From Thermoplasmatota archaeon (lineage in GTDB: Archaea > Thermoplasmatota > Thermoplasmata > Thermoplasmatales > Thermoplasmataceae), in contig JAMCUV010000020.1 in assembly GCA_023379345.1 (NCBI GenBank), forward strand, positions 1 through 33,953: a DNA stretch of 33,953 nucleotides, read 5' to 3'. The notes under the pieces are model-generated. The model had not been told where the DNA came from. It was given only the letters and a program-made list of their open reading frames with translations, and did no database searches. Shown here piece after piece: positions 8,163 through 17,473 of the stretch. Positions within the stretch are counted from its first letter, which is position 1, and each line of letters opens with the position of its first letter. Made by a program: the position numbers and the translations under genes.

Positions 8163-8986
8163 CAGACGAAGAATTCCTGCCAATTATCTTTAAGAATATA
8201 GATGAGTTGCGTTTTCGTCTAGTCCGTATTCTTGAAGTGTTTGGATTCTTCTTTATATTCTTCCTGATTTTTTCCATACACAGGGTGACATTATTTGGTG
8301 TGTCATTCCCGTTCATCACCTTTGACGTTTACCACAATATTCCTGCACAGTTCCTGAAACTTCTGGAGGCGCATATAATTCCCAACGGAACCCAGCTACT
8401 TGTATTGAAGCCAACAGATGGAGTCTCGGCCAACATATACACCGCGCTGTTTCTTTCCCTTATATTTGCCATGCCCAATATCGTATACCAGATAGGCAAG
8501 TTCATCGGCCCTGCACTTAAGAAGAGCGAAAAGGAGCTCATAAGGGTCATAACGGTGCCAGCAAGCCTCCTCTTTGCAGCGGGCGCATTCATGGGCCTGT
8601 GGTTTGTGGCTCCGGAACTCTTCACCATATTTCACAATTTCAACATCGGCCTGGGGGCCGAATCCACCATGGGCGTCATGAGCTTTGTGTCCTTTCTACT
8701 TCTGTATGTTGTGAGCTTTGGAGTTGCATTTGAGATTCCAGTGTTCATGTATGGACTCACCAGATCCGGCATGGTTCAGGCTGAAACCTGGTACAAGTAC
8801 TGGAGGTATGCAATCGTTGGATCACTGGTCTTTGGAATGATATTTTCCCCCGGAGTGCTTGGATTCACAATGATGGTAATGTCATTACCCATGATTGCAC
8901 TGTATTTCGCGGGCGCATATTTTGCCATGAGGTACCAGAGAAAATACGGGCAGAAGGAATCAAATACTGTTACGGAAGCGCTCTAA
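8159..8986 (+). CDS. tatC: Sec-independent protein translocase TatC
   Basis: Multi-TM protein with a TatC-like N-terminus (IDELRFRLVRI) and KKSEKELIRVITVPASLLFAAGAFMG; ATGA overlap with tatA. Confidence 0.88.
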   Translation: MTDEEFLPIIFKNIDELRFRLVRILEVFGFFFIFFLIFSIHRVTLFGVSFPFITFDVYHNIPAQFLKLLEAHIIPNGTQLLVLKPTDGVSANIYTALFLSLIFAMPNIVYQIGKFIGPALKKSEKELIRVITVPASLLFAAGAFMGLWFVAPELFTIFHNFNIGLGAESTMGVMSFVSFLLLYVVSFGVAFEIPVFMYGLTRSGMVQAETWYKYWRYAIVGSLVFGMIFSPGVLGFTMMVMSLPMIALYFAGAYFAMRYQRKYGQKESNTVTEAL

Positions 8987-9697
8987 TTCAGTCATTGTCA
9001 GGCAGCTGGGTGAATAGATCCTGAAGAAAAGAGAATCTATGGCCTGCCTGTACTGGCCAACGCGTTCCGCTGGCTTGAGCATGCTCACCAGCCTTGTCTC
9101 CATCTTCCTGCAGTAATTTTCGGCATCTCTCATGAAATTCATGGAATCTATGATTGCTGTTATCATGCCGAACGATTGTGCTTCCTGTATTCCGAATATC
9201 GCGCCTGATTTAACTGCGGCAAAGAGACCGCCGGGATACTTGTCTGGTATTTCAGGAACAAAACCTGTGAGTGAGGGGATCCCGAACTTGATTTCCGGCA
9301 TCCCGAAGTGCGATCTCCCGGAACTGATTATAAAATCAGAACACAATGCGATCTCCAGTCCCAGGCCAAGGGCATAGCCATTTATGGCGGATATGACGGG
9401 CCGGTCATTCCTCAGTATTATCCTTGCAATAGAAGTTCCAAGTGAATAGGCCTCCTCCAGATGCATCTTATCAGATATCTTGGTGCAGGAGGCTGAATAG
9501 CCAACAGAAAATGCCCTCTCGCCACTTCCTGTGATCATTATGGGATTGTTGTTTCCAGAAATTGCTTCGGTCAGGGCCATCAACATGTCCCTGAGTCCTT
9601 CATTGGTGAGGGTGTTGTTCACTCCATTTGATATTGTGACAACATTGAGATCATCCTCCTTCTTAAGATTCACCAGGGGAACTCTCTCCAGAGACAT
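8960..9697 (-). CDS. Enoyl-CoA hydratase/isomerase (crotonase) family protein
   Basis: AINGYALGLGLEIALCSDFIISSGRSHFGMPEIKFGIP; both Glu positions equivalent to the ECH catalytic pair are present. Confidence 0.85.
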   Translation of the reverse strand: MSLERVPLVNLKKEDDLNVVTISNGVNNTLTNEGLRDMLMALTEAISGNNNPIMITGSGERAFSVGYSASCTKISDKMHLEEAYSLGTSIARIILRNDRPVISAINGYALGLGLEIALCSDFIISSGRSHFGMPEIKFGIPSLTGFVPEIPDKYPGGLFAAVKSGAIFGIQEAQSFGMITAIIDSMNFMRDAENYCRKMETRLVSMLKPAERVGQYRQAIDSLFFRIYSPSCLTMTELERFRNSI

Positions 9698-9754
9698 GGG
9701 TACAAATATGCAGGACTTGACTTAAAAATTGACCTCACATGTAGCGAAATTTCT

Positions 9755-10009
9755 TCAGTACATTGTGAGATTATATTTCCGGTCCATGGCCTGATAATCT
9801 TCCAGTGAAGTTATTCTCAGAAGGTCTGTAAGTGTTTGCATTGCCTTGGCATAACTGTCGTCGTATATCTCCCTGCCAAGGATCAGGCGTTTCTGCACTG
9901 GATCATACATAACCTGTTCACCGTGCTTCTTAAGGCAGTGTATGCATTCCGCCGCAGACTCCTCATTCTCCTCAATGTGGGAAAAGCAATCGTCAAACCT
10001 TGCAGTCAT
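9755..10009 (-). CDS. Small hypothetical protein with a CxxC motif, 84 aa
   Basis: ATGA overlap with the upstream gene at 10006-10009; DDCFSHIEEN...ECIHCLKKHGE. Confidence 0.6.
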   Translation of the reverse strand: MTARFDDCFSHIEENEESAAECIHCLKKHGEQVMYDPVQKRLILGREIYDDSYAKAMQTLTDLLRITSLEDYQAMDRKYNLTMY

Positions 10010-10371
10010 AGATCATCGCACCTCTTCATGTCAAATTCAGGAAACCTGACATCGTATCGGTCAATGGCAAGCTCCAGCAGATAGAACAGCGAAGGCAGAT
10101 AACCATGTTCACCTGTCTGCCTTTCGAGAAGGTTTTCAAGGCCATGGATTCCTCCGCTAATTGATTTGAACTGCTCCAGTGTAATCTGGGATCTTAGGAG
10201 GCTGTCAAGAGCTTTCAGAAACTCCAGATACCCCTGCAGTTCCGGTCTGCTTCTCCGCTTCAGGATGATTCCGAGATTCCTTATGCGCCTCTGAATGACC
10301 TTCTCCGCATCTCCGATATCGCCGTATATTATTGCACTCTTGATTATTTCCATATCGCTGTCTATGGACAT
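10006..10371 (-). CDS. Hypothetical protein, predicted helical
   Basis: MSIDSDMEIIKSAII start at 10371, 5 bp after the nuoN stop (10377). The ORF track start at 10419 overlaps nuoN and is less likely. Confidence 0.6.
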   Translation of the reverse strand: MSIDSDMEIIKSAIIYGDIGDAEKVIQRRIRNLGIILKRRSRPELQGYLEFLKALDSLLRSQITLEQFKSISGGIHGLENLLERQTGEHGYLPSLFYLLELAIDRYDVRFPEFDMKRCDDL

Positions 10372-10376
10372 TTCAA

Positions 10377-11825
10377 TCACCCGAATAATCCGTTTGCCAT
10401 GCTTATGAGGGAGGGCCACCAGATGACAACCACTGATAGGGCCACTGTTATGAGTGCGGAAGCGTAAATGGGCACCCTGGCTGAGGTTGACATATCAAAT
10501 GGCTCTCCAGAAATGGGATCCTTACCAAACATATACAGAATTATCCTGAAATAATAGAAAACAGAAATTGCACTGTTCAGTATGGCGATTATGGCCAGCC
10601 ACCAGAGGTTCCCCTCTATGAGTGACAGGAAAAGAAGATACTTGGCAAAGAACCCTCCCGTTATTGGGACCCCTGCCAGTGCAAGGAGCATCACTGCGAA
10701 GCTTACTGCAGTTGCAGGTGATTTCTTGGCCAGGCCCGAAATATCGCTGATCATGACATTATCTTTCTTGACCAGGTTCAGTGTTATGAAAGCCCCTCCC
10801 TTCATGAACACGTAAACGAGAGCATAGAACATTCCTGCCGCAACTGCCACATCAACCACTGCAGAATTTGTGTTTCCCACAAAGCCCACCACTGCAAGCA
10901 CAAGTATGAGGTACCCCGCCTGCGCTATGCTGGAATATGCCAGTAGCCTCTTCAGGTTGTTCTGAGATAGGGCTGCGACGTTGCCGTATGTCATTGTCAG
11001 TATGGAAAGTATGATGAAGAGATATGAAACATCCCTGAAATCTGAGGAGAAACCCACAAGGAATATCTTCAGTATCACCAGGAAAGCCAGGACCTTGCTT
11101 CCAGCAGCAAGATACGCAGAGATGGAGTTCTCTGTGCCATCATAGGCATCAAGTGCCCACTGGTGCATTGGGAATATTGCCAGCTTGAAGCCAAAGCCGA
11201 TTATGAGGAACACTAGTGAAATCAGGAGTTCCGGTGTAGGTGGGGCTGATTTCAGTACCTGAAGATCAAAGGTTCCGGTCTGAAGAAAGAAGAATGAAGC
11301 CCCGAAGAGTATGAATGCCGTTGCGATTGTTCCAGTAAAGAAGTACTTGATTGTGCCCTCCAGGTTACGCCGGGATTTGCCAAAGCTTGCGAGCACATAT
11401 GTCCCAATACTAACCGATTCAAATGCCACGAAAAGCGTGATTATGTTGTAGCTGAATGCGGCAAATATCATGCCAACTGAGACAAAGAGCAGGGTTGCGT
11501 AAAATACCTCACTCTTTGATTTAATTGCCCTTGTTGCCGGATAGGAAATGAGCATTCCGGAAAGCAGCATGACTATGGCGAAGTATATTCCGAAGTCTGA
11601 ATACTGGAAGGTGCCGTAAAAGAGGGATTTTCCCACGGGAGAAAGGAGGAATACCAGGATTGCAGATATTCCCAGAGCTCCAAAGGAGATCCATGAGATT
11701 ATGCGCTTATCGATTCTGAAGGTTCCTAGGGCAAGGATTATGAACCCCACAAGCCCAAGGAATATCTCGGGCGTGAAGGTTACAAGAGCCTGTGCTCCAC
11801 TCAGTGAAATTATTGCAGCTGTCAT
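10377..11825 (-). CDS. nuoN: NADH-quinone oxidoreductase-like subunit N
   Basis: Proton-antiporter-like membrane protein (FKLAIFPMHQWALDAYDGT, LKRLLAYSSIAQAGY); last of the N/M/L series in the operon. Confidence 0.9.
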   Translation of the reverse strand: MTAAIISLSGAQALVTFTPEIFLGLVGFIILALGTFRIDKRIISWISFGALGISAILVFLLSPVGKSLFYGTFQYSDFGIYFAIVMLLSGMLISYPATRAIKSKSEVFYATLLFVSVGMIFAAFSYNIITLFVAFESVSIGTYVLASFGKSRRNLEGTIKYFFTGTIATAFILFGASFFFLQTGTFDLQVLKSAPPTPELLISLVFLIIGFGFKLAIFPMHQWALDAYDGTENSISAYLAAGSKVLAFLVILKIFLVGFSSDFRDVSYLFIILSILTMTYGNVAALSQNNLKRLLAYSSIAQAGYLILVLAVVGFVGNTNSAVVDVAVAAGMFYALVYVFMKGGAFITLNLVKKDNVMISDISGLAKKSPATAVSFAVMLLALAGVPITGGFFAKYLLFLSLIEGNLWWLAIIAILNSAISVFYYFRIILYMFGKDPISGEPFDMSTSARVPIYASALITVALSVVVIWWPSLISMANGLFG

Positions 11826-13306
11826 TAGATTATTCCCCCAACATAGGATACAAGTATGCCATAGATCAGGTTTGGAACTATTCCAAGAATGAATATGGCA
11901 GCGAATGTCCCCATAAGTATGGCAAATCTGGATGGCGTCACGTCGGCGATCTTCCCAAGATTCTCGTTATAAGGCCCGTATAGCGATCTCTGTGCGGCCC
12001 ATATGTGATAAGATGCGGTCACTATCATTCCAAGTATCACCAGTAGTATGAGCCAGCCGATTGCTGCAAAAGACCCCACAAGAATTGAGAACTCACCGAT
12101 AAATCCTGCCAGTCCCGGAAGACCAAGGGATGCCAGTAGCCCGGCAAGAAGGAATGTGCTGAGCATGGGCACCTCACGGTAAATGCCACCGAGTCCGTAG
12201 GTTGTTTCCTTTCCTGTACTCATCTTTATGAAATACAGCGCCGTGAATATCATGGCCATGATGAGCCCATGAGCCACTATCTGGAACATGCCTCCAGCAA
12301 GCTCAAGGCTGGCGGTATATTTTGTGCCTTCCAGGAGGCCGGCGCCGAATGAAAGTGTGACAAAGCCCATTGCCCCTGCGCTGGCGAATGCCATCATGCG
12401 CTTGAGGTTCTTCTGGATCAGTGCTGTGAATGAGAAATAGAGGAGGCTGATGATGCCCAGGGCCACCAGAAGCTGCAGTACACCGGTCCCAAGGGAGCTG
12501 TATATTGGCATAAGTATCCCAAACAGTCCATAACCCCCCATCAGGGATAAGCCCCCCGCAAGTATAACAGTGCCCGGGTATGGAGATGTCTCGTATGTGT
12601 CAGGAAGCCACGAGTGAAGCGGGAAAGACGGCATCTTCACCAGGAATGCGAAGAGGAAGCCGAAGAATGCGAAGTACCTGAGAGCTGTTGGAATCATGTC
12701 AATGTACTTCGACTGCATGAGCGCCCCTATTTCGAAGGTAAATACTCCAGTTGCGTCATAGTGATATGCGTACACTGTGAATATGGCAAGGAGAAGGAAC
12801 ACGGAGCCTATGTGGGTATAAACGAAGAACTTCAGTGAAACATGATCCTTGTTTCTCCCCCCATATTGTGCAACCATGAAGTATACCGGTATAAGCACCA
12901 CCTCCCAGAATATATAGAAAAACAGGAAGTCTCTGGAAATAAGTATTCCATAGAGCCCGACCTCGGTTATCATGATGTATGAATACATTGTCTGGGTGAA
13001 TTCATGCTTGCCGGCTATGAAAGCCGCGATGAATATGACTATTCCTGAAAGAATAAGCAGTGCGTCGGCAAAGCCGCTGACCCCAATGGAGAACGCAATA
13101 CCAATGGAGGGCGCAAGATTGTAAACACTTACTGAACGGAATCCTCCGGCCCCGTAACCCGTGCTGAATCTCAGTATGCTGTATACTATTGTGGCGACGA
13201 GGAATATGGCCGTGGCAATGAGGGCATATTCACGCCTGCGATCCGTAAAAGCGAATGAAACCAGTGAGGCAAGTACCATTATTATGAAAAGTATGAGAAT
13301 GAACAA
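11825..13306 (-). CDS. nuoM: NADH-quinone oxidoreductase-like subunit M
   Basis: FLVKMPSFPLHSWLPDTYETSPYPGTVILAG, WEVVLIPVYFMVAQYGG. Confidence 0.92.
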   Translation of the reverse strand: MFILILFIIMVLASLVSFAFTDRRREYALIATAIFLVATIVYSILRFSTGYGAGGFRSVSVYNLAPSIGIAFSIGVSGFADALLILSGIVIFIAAFIAGKHEFTQTMYSYIMITEVGLYGILISRDFLFFYIFWEVVLIPVYFMVAQYGGRNKDHVSLKFFVYTHIGSVFLLLAIFTVYAYHYDATGVFTFEIGALMQSKYIDMIPTALRYFAFFGFLFAFLVKMPSFPLHSWLPDTYETSPYPGTVILAGGLSLMGGYGLFGILMPIYSSLGTGVLQLLVALGIISLLYFSFTALIQKNLKRMMAFASAGAMGFVTLSFGAGLLEGTKYTASLELAGGMFQIVAHGLIMAMIFTALYFIKMSTGKETTYGLGGIYREVPMLSTFLLAGLLASLGLPGLAGFIGEFSILVGSFAAIGWLILLVILGMIVTASYHIWAAQRSLYGPYNENLGKIADVTPSRFAILMGTFAAIFILGIVPNLIYGILVSYVGGII

Positions 13307-13307
13307 G

Positions 13308-15245
13308 TTACATCAACCCCGCCAGGAGCATTATGATAAAAACAATGGAAATGCCTATTATGAGGACAACAAAGTAGTTCTCCACCACTCCGTCCTGCAG
13401 TTTCCTGAAGAATGACCCAAGACTCAGTGTTCCTGATCCTGTCTTGTCCACCGCGTTGTTGTACGCATTCTCAAATGAGGCGATACCGCCGGATACTGGC
13501 GCTATGACTCTCTCGGCAATTATATTTGTGAACAGTGTGTCTAGGTAGAACTTGTTCTTCGCCAGCCTGTAAAGCCTGTTCTTGTTGAAATCCATATGCC
13601 TCCACCTGTCTGTGCCGTAAAGAACATATGTAACAATGAGGCCGATGGCGAGGAGCGTGATGGGTATGGCTTCAATGTAAATGGGAACTGACGGAACAAA
13701 GGCTTCCGGAGTGATGAATTTATAGAAAGGAGTCTGTATGAGACCGAGTAAAAGCGCCCCTGCAGCCAGGATAAACAGCGGGATCAGTGCCCAGACAGAG
13801 GGATCCTTGGCATGCTCAGCCAGATGTGACCTGGGCTTTCCGAGGGAGACCCGGAAGAACATCCTGAAAGTGTAAAGTGTGGTTAGAAGCGTGCCGGTAG
13901 CAAGGAATATCCATGGAATAAAGCTCCAGGCAGTGCCATAATGCGTATAGTAGAGCCAGGAAGCTGAAATTATTGAATCCTTGGAGAAGTAGCCAGCAGT
14001 TCCGGGAAATGCGATTAATGCCAGTGACCCTATGAAGAGAAGAGTGACTGTCATGGGCATTTTTCTCCACAATCCGCCCATTTCCCTTGTGTCCCTGAGG
14101 TCCATAAGGGCTATGAGTATGGCACCGGCTGCCATGAACAGAAGTGCCTTGAACACTGCATGGACAACCAGATGGAACATTCCCAGCGGTACGGCAGCAT
14201 AACCGAACAGGCCGCCAAGGCCTATGGCTGCAAACATGTAACCTATCTGGCTTATTGTTGAATATGCCAGGATGCGTTTTATGTCATTTACAAATATTCC
14301 GATTATTCCAGCAAAAACCGCAGTAAAGGCTCCAAGTATGACCACTGAATAGAGTGCGAATGGTGCAGCTGCGTAAAATATGTTGAAGACCCTGGCGACA
14401 AGATAGACCCCGGCAGTAACCATTGTAGCTGCATGGATAAGGGCGGAAACCGTAGTTGGACCTTCCATTGCATCCGGTATCCATACGTGAAGTGGGAACT
14501 GTGCAGATTTACCTGCCGCTCCTGCCAGAAACAATACTGCAACAATACCCAAGGTGTTCTTTCCTATATAGGAAGCAATAAGACTGGCGTTATTGATGAG
14601 GAATGGTATGCTGAGCGGGCTGTTGCTGCCAAGACCTGGAAAACCAACCAGGGAATCGTAAAGGATTGCCATGCCTACAAGGAATAGCAGGTCACCAACT
14701 CTTGTCACTATGAATGCCTTCTTGGCAGCAGCTGTGGCATTTGGCTTGAAGAACCAGAAGCCTATAAGAAGGTATGAACACAGTCCCACCAGTTCCCAGA
14801 ACAGGAAGAATACAACCAGGTTCGAAGCCACCACAAGACCAAGCATTCCCGCCGTGAACAGGGAAGTTTCAGCAAAATACACATGCTTGTTTGGATCGTT
14901 CTTCATGTAATACAACGCAAAGAGATGTATCATCAATGACACAAATGACACCATCAGTGCCATCATTATGGACAGCCTGTCAATGAATATGCCAATATCA
15001 ATGTTGAAGAACCACAGGTAATGGTTATATGCATACTGCCCAGTTATGACATAAAGTTTTGAGCTGTTTGACACAACCGTTCCGGCATCGACATAGAAAA
15101 ATGTTATGATGGAGGCAACCAGTGCTCCGCCAACAGCAAGAGATGCTATGATTCCTGCCAGCGATTTATAACGCTTCCCAACTGCGAGAGCTATTGGGGC
15201 ACCAATGAGAGGACTTAGAAATATGAACCAACCAGGCCAATACAT
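13308..15245 (-). CDS. nuoL: NADH-quinone oxidoreductase-like subunit L
   Basis: FFLFWELVGLCSYLLIGFWF, KSAQFPLHVWIPDAMEGPTTVSALIHAATMVTAG; 645 aa. Confidence 0.94.
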   Translation of the reverse strand: MYWPGWFIFLSPLIGAPIALAVGKRYKSLAGIIASLAVGGALVASIITFFYVDAGTVVSNSSKLYVITGQYAYNHYLWFFNIDIGIFIDRLSIMMALMVSFVSLMIHLFALYYMKNDPNKHVYFAETSLFTAGMLGLVVASNLVVFFLFWELVGLCSYLLIGFWFFKPNATAAAKKAFIVTRVGDLLFLVGMAILYDSLVGFPGLGSNSPLSIPFLINNASLIASYIGKNTLGIVAVLFLAGAAGKSAQFPLHVWIPDAMEGPTTVSALIHAATMVTAGVYLVARVFNIFYAAAPFALYSVVILGAFTAVFAGIIGIFVNDIKRILAYSTISQIGYMFAAIGLGGLFGYAAVPLGMFHLVVHAVFKALLFMAAGAILIALMDLRDTREMGGLWRKMPMTVTLLFIGSLALIAFPGTAGYFSKDSIISASWLYYTHYGTAWSFIPWIFLATGTLLTTLYTFRMFFRVSLGKPRSHLAEHAKDPSVWALIPLFILAAGALLLGLIQTPFYKFITPEAFVPSVPIYIEAIPITLLAIGLIVTYVLYGTDRWRHMDFNKNRLYRLAKNKFYLDTLFTNIIAERVIAPVSGGIASFENAYNNAVDKTGSGTLSLGSFFRKLQDGVVENYFVVLIIGISIVFIIMLLAGLM

Positions 15246-15246
15246 G

Positions 15247-15546
15247 TTACCACTTTATCTCCTTCAGCAGGGAAATGGCAATCCTGCCGACCTTTTTATA
15301 TGTGGCTGTGAGCAGACTGAGGCCCACAACTGATTCCACTGCGCCTATGGCGATGCCAAACAGCGCCATTATGAGTGGATCAACTGATCCGTAGGCTATT
15401 GCTACGGCAACGAGATTTAGAATTGCAGAGTTGATGATTATTTCAAGAGAGATCAGCATCTTAATGCCGATGTTGGACGTCATTACCCCATAGAGACCAA
15501 TTACAAAGAGGATCAGGGAAAGCATGCTCACAAGAAGTATCTGCAT
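15247..15546 (-). CDS. nuoK: NADH-quinone oxidoreductase-like subunit K
   Basis: About 99 aa, three TM segments, AIGAVESVVGLSLL with the conserved Glu; position between J and L. Confidence 0.9.
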   Translation of the reverse strand: MQILLVSMLSLILFVIGLYGVMTSNIGIKMLISLEIIINSAILNLVAVAIAYGSVDPLIMALFGIAIGAVESVVGLSLLTATYKKVGRIAISLLKEIKW

Positions 15547-15764
15547 TAATCTTCCCTCCCTGCTATATAGAACATGCCTATGATTCCGGCCACCAGAATG
15601 AGCGAAAGCAGTTCAAACGGTATGAGGTATTTTCCGAACAGAGTGGTTCCGATCTGGGCAATGTTCTGTGAAGACGGGGTGAAATTATACCGTATCCTTG
15701 CCACTTCAATTCCGAATACAACCAGGAACAGGGCAGCCGCAACTGCTGATAATTTGTTATTCAA
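15546..15764 (-). CDS. NADH-quinone oxidoreductase-like subunit J, C-terminal part
   Basis: 72 aa ending with a TM segment ELLSLILVAGIIGMFYIAGRE typical of the NuoJ C-terminal half. Confidence 0.78.
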   Translation of the reverse strand: MNNKLSAVAAALFLVVFGIEVARIRYNFTPSSQNIAQIGTTLFGKYLIPFELLSLILVAGIIGMFYIAGRED

Positions 15765-16005
15765 GTTCCTTACCTCCGCTGAGCATCAGGGTAAACACAA
15801 GCAGTGTTACTACTGCGCCCACAAAGACCAAAAGCTCAACTGCCCCTATTATTGATCCACCCAGGAATATGAAGAGTGCAGAGAGCATTACCAAGAAGAC
15901 CATCAGATAAACCGCAGAATGCGTAAGGTTCTTTTCTGCAACGGTCTTGAGCGCAAGAGGTATCAGTATAATGGCGAACAGTATGAGAACAATGGTATAG
16001 ATCAC
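15757..16005 (-). CDS. NADH-quinone oxidoreductase-like subunit J, N-terminal part
   Basis: NLTHSAVYLMVFLVMLSALFIFLGGSIIGAVELLVFVGAVVTLLVFTLML is typical of the NuoJ N-terminal half. Confidence 0.85.
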   Translation of the reverse strand: MIYTIVLILFAIILIPLALKTVAEKNLTHSAVYLMVFLVMLSALFIFLGGSIIGAVELLVFVGAVVTLLVFTLMLSGGKELE

Positions 16006-16436
16006 TTTATCACCTCGTCCTCAGGCAGTGAGAGCTCTTCTGGGGAATACGTGAAGCTGTTCCTTGTCCTGGCGAGCTCGAACGTGTGCGTAAGGTAAAT
16101 GGCATCGGTAGGACAGATCTCCTCACAGTTGCGGCATATTGTGCAAGTTCCGAAGTTAACATCCGGATAGATATGCCTCTTGTTTCTTGGATTATCACGG
16201 TTCACTTTCTGCATTGTTATGCTCTTGTTGGGGCAGACCTGTTCGCAGAGGGTGCATCCCACGCAGTCATCCAGGCTCAGGAATATTCTGAACCTGAACC
16301 TGTCAGGATAATCGGGTTTCTCTTCAGGATACTGAACTGTTACCGGTTTCTGTAAAACGTGCTTTCCCACAGATACTACTGCCTTTATAGTGCCTATCAG
16401 CGGTATTTCCTTCTTAGGTTCCTTAACTTCTATCAT
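16002..16436 (-). CDS. nuoI: NADH-quinone oxidoreductase-like subunit I, 2x[4Fe-4S]
   Basis: CVGCTLCEQVCPNKSI and CTICRNCEEICPTDAI motifs. Confidence 0.93.
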   Translation of the reverse strand: MIEVKEPKKEIPLIGTIKAVVSVGKHVLQKPVTVQYPEEKPDYPDRFRFRIFLSLDDCVGCTLCEQVCPNKSITMQKVNRDNPRNKRHIYPDVNFGTCTICRNCEEICPTDAIYLTHTFELARTRNSFTYSPEELSLPEDEVIK

Positions 16437-17473
16437 AGCGACAACCCCAGAGTTAATATTCCTGCAATTACCAGATTAATTATGGCTGCCGGCAGGAGAT
16501 ACTTCCATCCCATATTGACAAACCTGTCTATCCTTATCCTTGGAACTGACAGCCAGATTGTGAATGACAGTATGACCAGTATCATTGCCTTTATGAAGAG
16601 ATAAACGAAGCCTGCATCTCCTGAAAATGGGCCATTGTAAGCACCTAGATAAAGGAGGGACACTATCATTGAACCCAGGAAGATGCTTCCGAACATTCCC
16701 ATGTAGAACATTCCGAACCTCATGCCGGAATACTCGATGGAGTGGCCTGAGACAAGCTCACTGTCACTCTCGCTCATATCAAATGGAGAATATGCAGCCC
16801 TTGCGATCATTGCGATGAAGAAAACACCAAGCCCGATCACTTGCGGTATGCCATATGGAATGGACTGAACGGAAATGAGGTTCACCATGTTGAGAGGCTG
16901 GTTAGTCCTAGCTGATGCCATCATGACAAGGGCAAGCACAGATATCATCATTGGAACTTCAAAGGAGATATCCTTGGCAACTCCTCTCAGGGCCCCAAGT
17001 ACAGCGTACTTGTTCTTTGAGCTCACACCTGCCAGAACTTCTCCAACAGGCATAATGGCAAGTGCCGCGAAGAGAAGCAGGAGGGAAACATTGGAATGTG
17101 TGATTGTCAGTGACCCGATATAATAGAAATCCCCATATGGAATGATGGCAAAAGCCATTATGAGACCAAGGAAAACAACTATTGGTGCAATTTTGTAAGG
17201 CAGGTCATCACGCCTGCTTGGAAGGATGCTTTCCTTTCCAACGAGCTTCAAGGCATCAGCTATGAGCTGCAGTGTACCGGCCTTTCCCACCCTGTTGGGG
17301 CCTATTCTCAGCTGCACACGGGCCATGTATTTACGGAAGAGGTATATCATGACTATGAGCATGATCACTACGAAAATCAGCATGAACAAAGTTTCGAAGA
17401 AATAAGCCAGAATATAAGCAGGGTAATGTCCCAGTATTGCGAAGAATGCAGCCAATCTTTCCAGTACGCTCAT
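16433..17473 (-). CDS. nuoH: NADH-quinone oxidoreductase-like subunit H
   Basis: MARVQLRIGPNRVGKAGTLQLIADALKL...ARAAYSPFDMSESDSELVSGHSIEYSGMRFGMFYM. Confidence 0.95.
   Translation of the reverse strand: MSVLERLAAFFAILGHYPAYILAYFFETLFMLIFVVIMLIVMIYLFRKYMARVQLRIGPNRVGKAGTLQLIADALKLVGKESILPSRRDDLPYKIAPIVVFLGLIMAFAIIPYGDFYYIGSLTITHSNVSLLLLFAALAIMPVGEVLAGVSSKNKYAVLGALRGVAKDISFEVPMMISVLALVMMASARTNQPLNMVNLISVQSIPYGIPQVIGLGVFFIAMIARAAYSPFDMSESDSELVSGHSIEYSGMRFGMFYMGMFGSIFLGSMIVSLLYLGAYNGPFSGDAGFVYLFIKAMILVILSFTIWLSVPRIRIDRFVNMGWKYLLPAAIINLVIAGILTLGLSL

Noticed and set aside
8960-9697. Suspected loss of a catalytic Glu in the crotonase-family protein
   Set aside because: On aligning to rat ECH motifs, both Glu positions are present (GLGLEIAL and FGMPEIKFG); the residue I first doubted is not the catalytic one.
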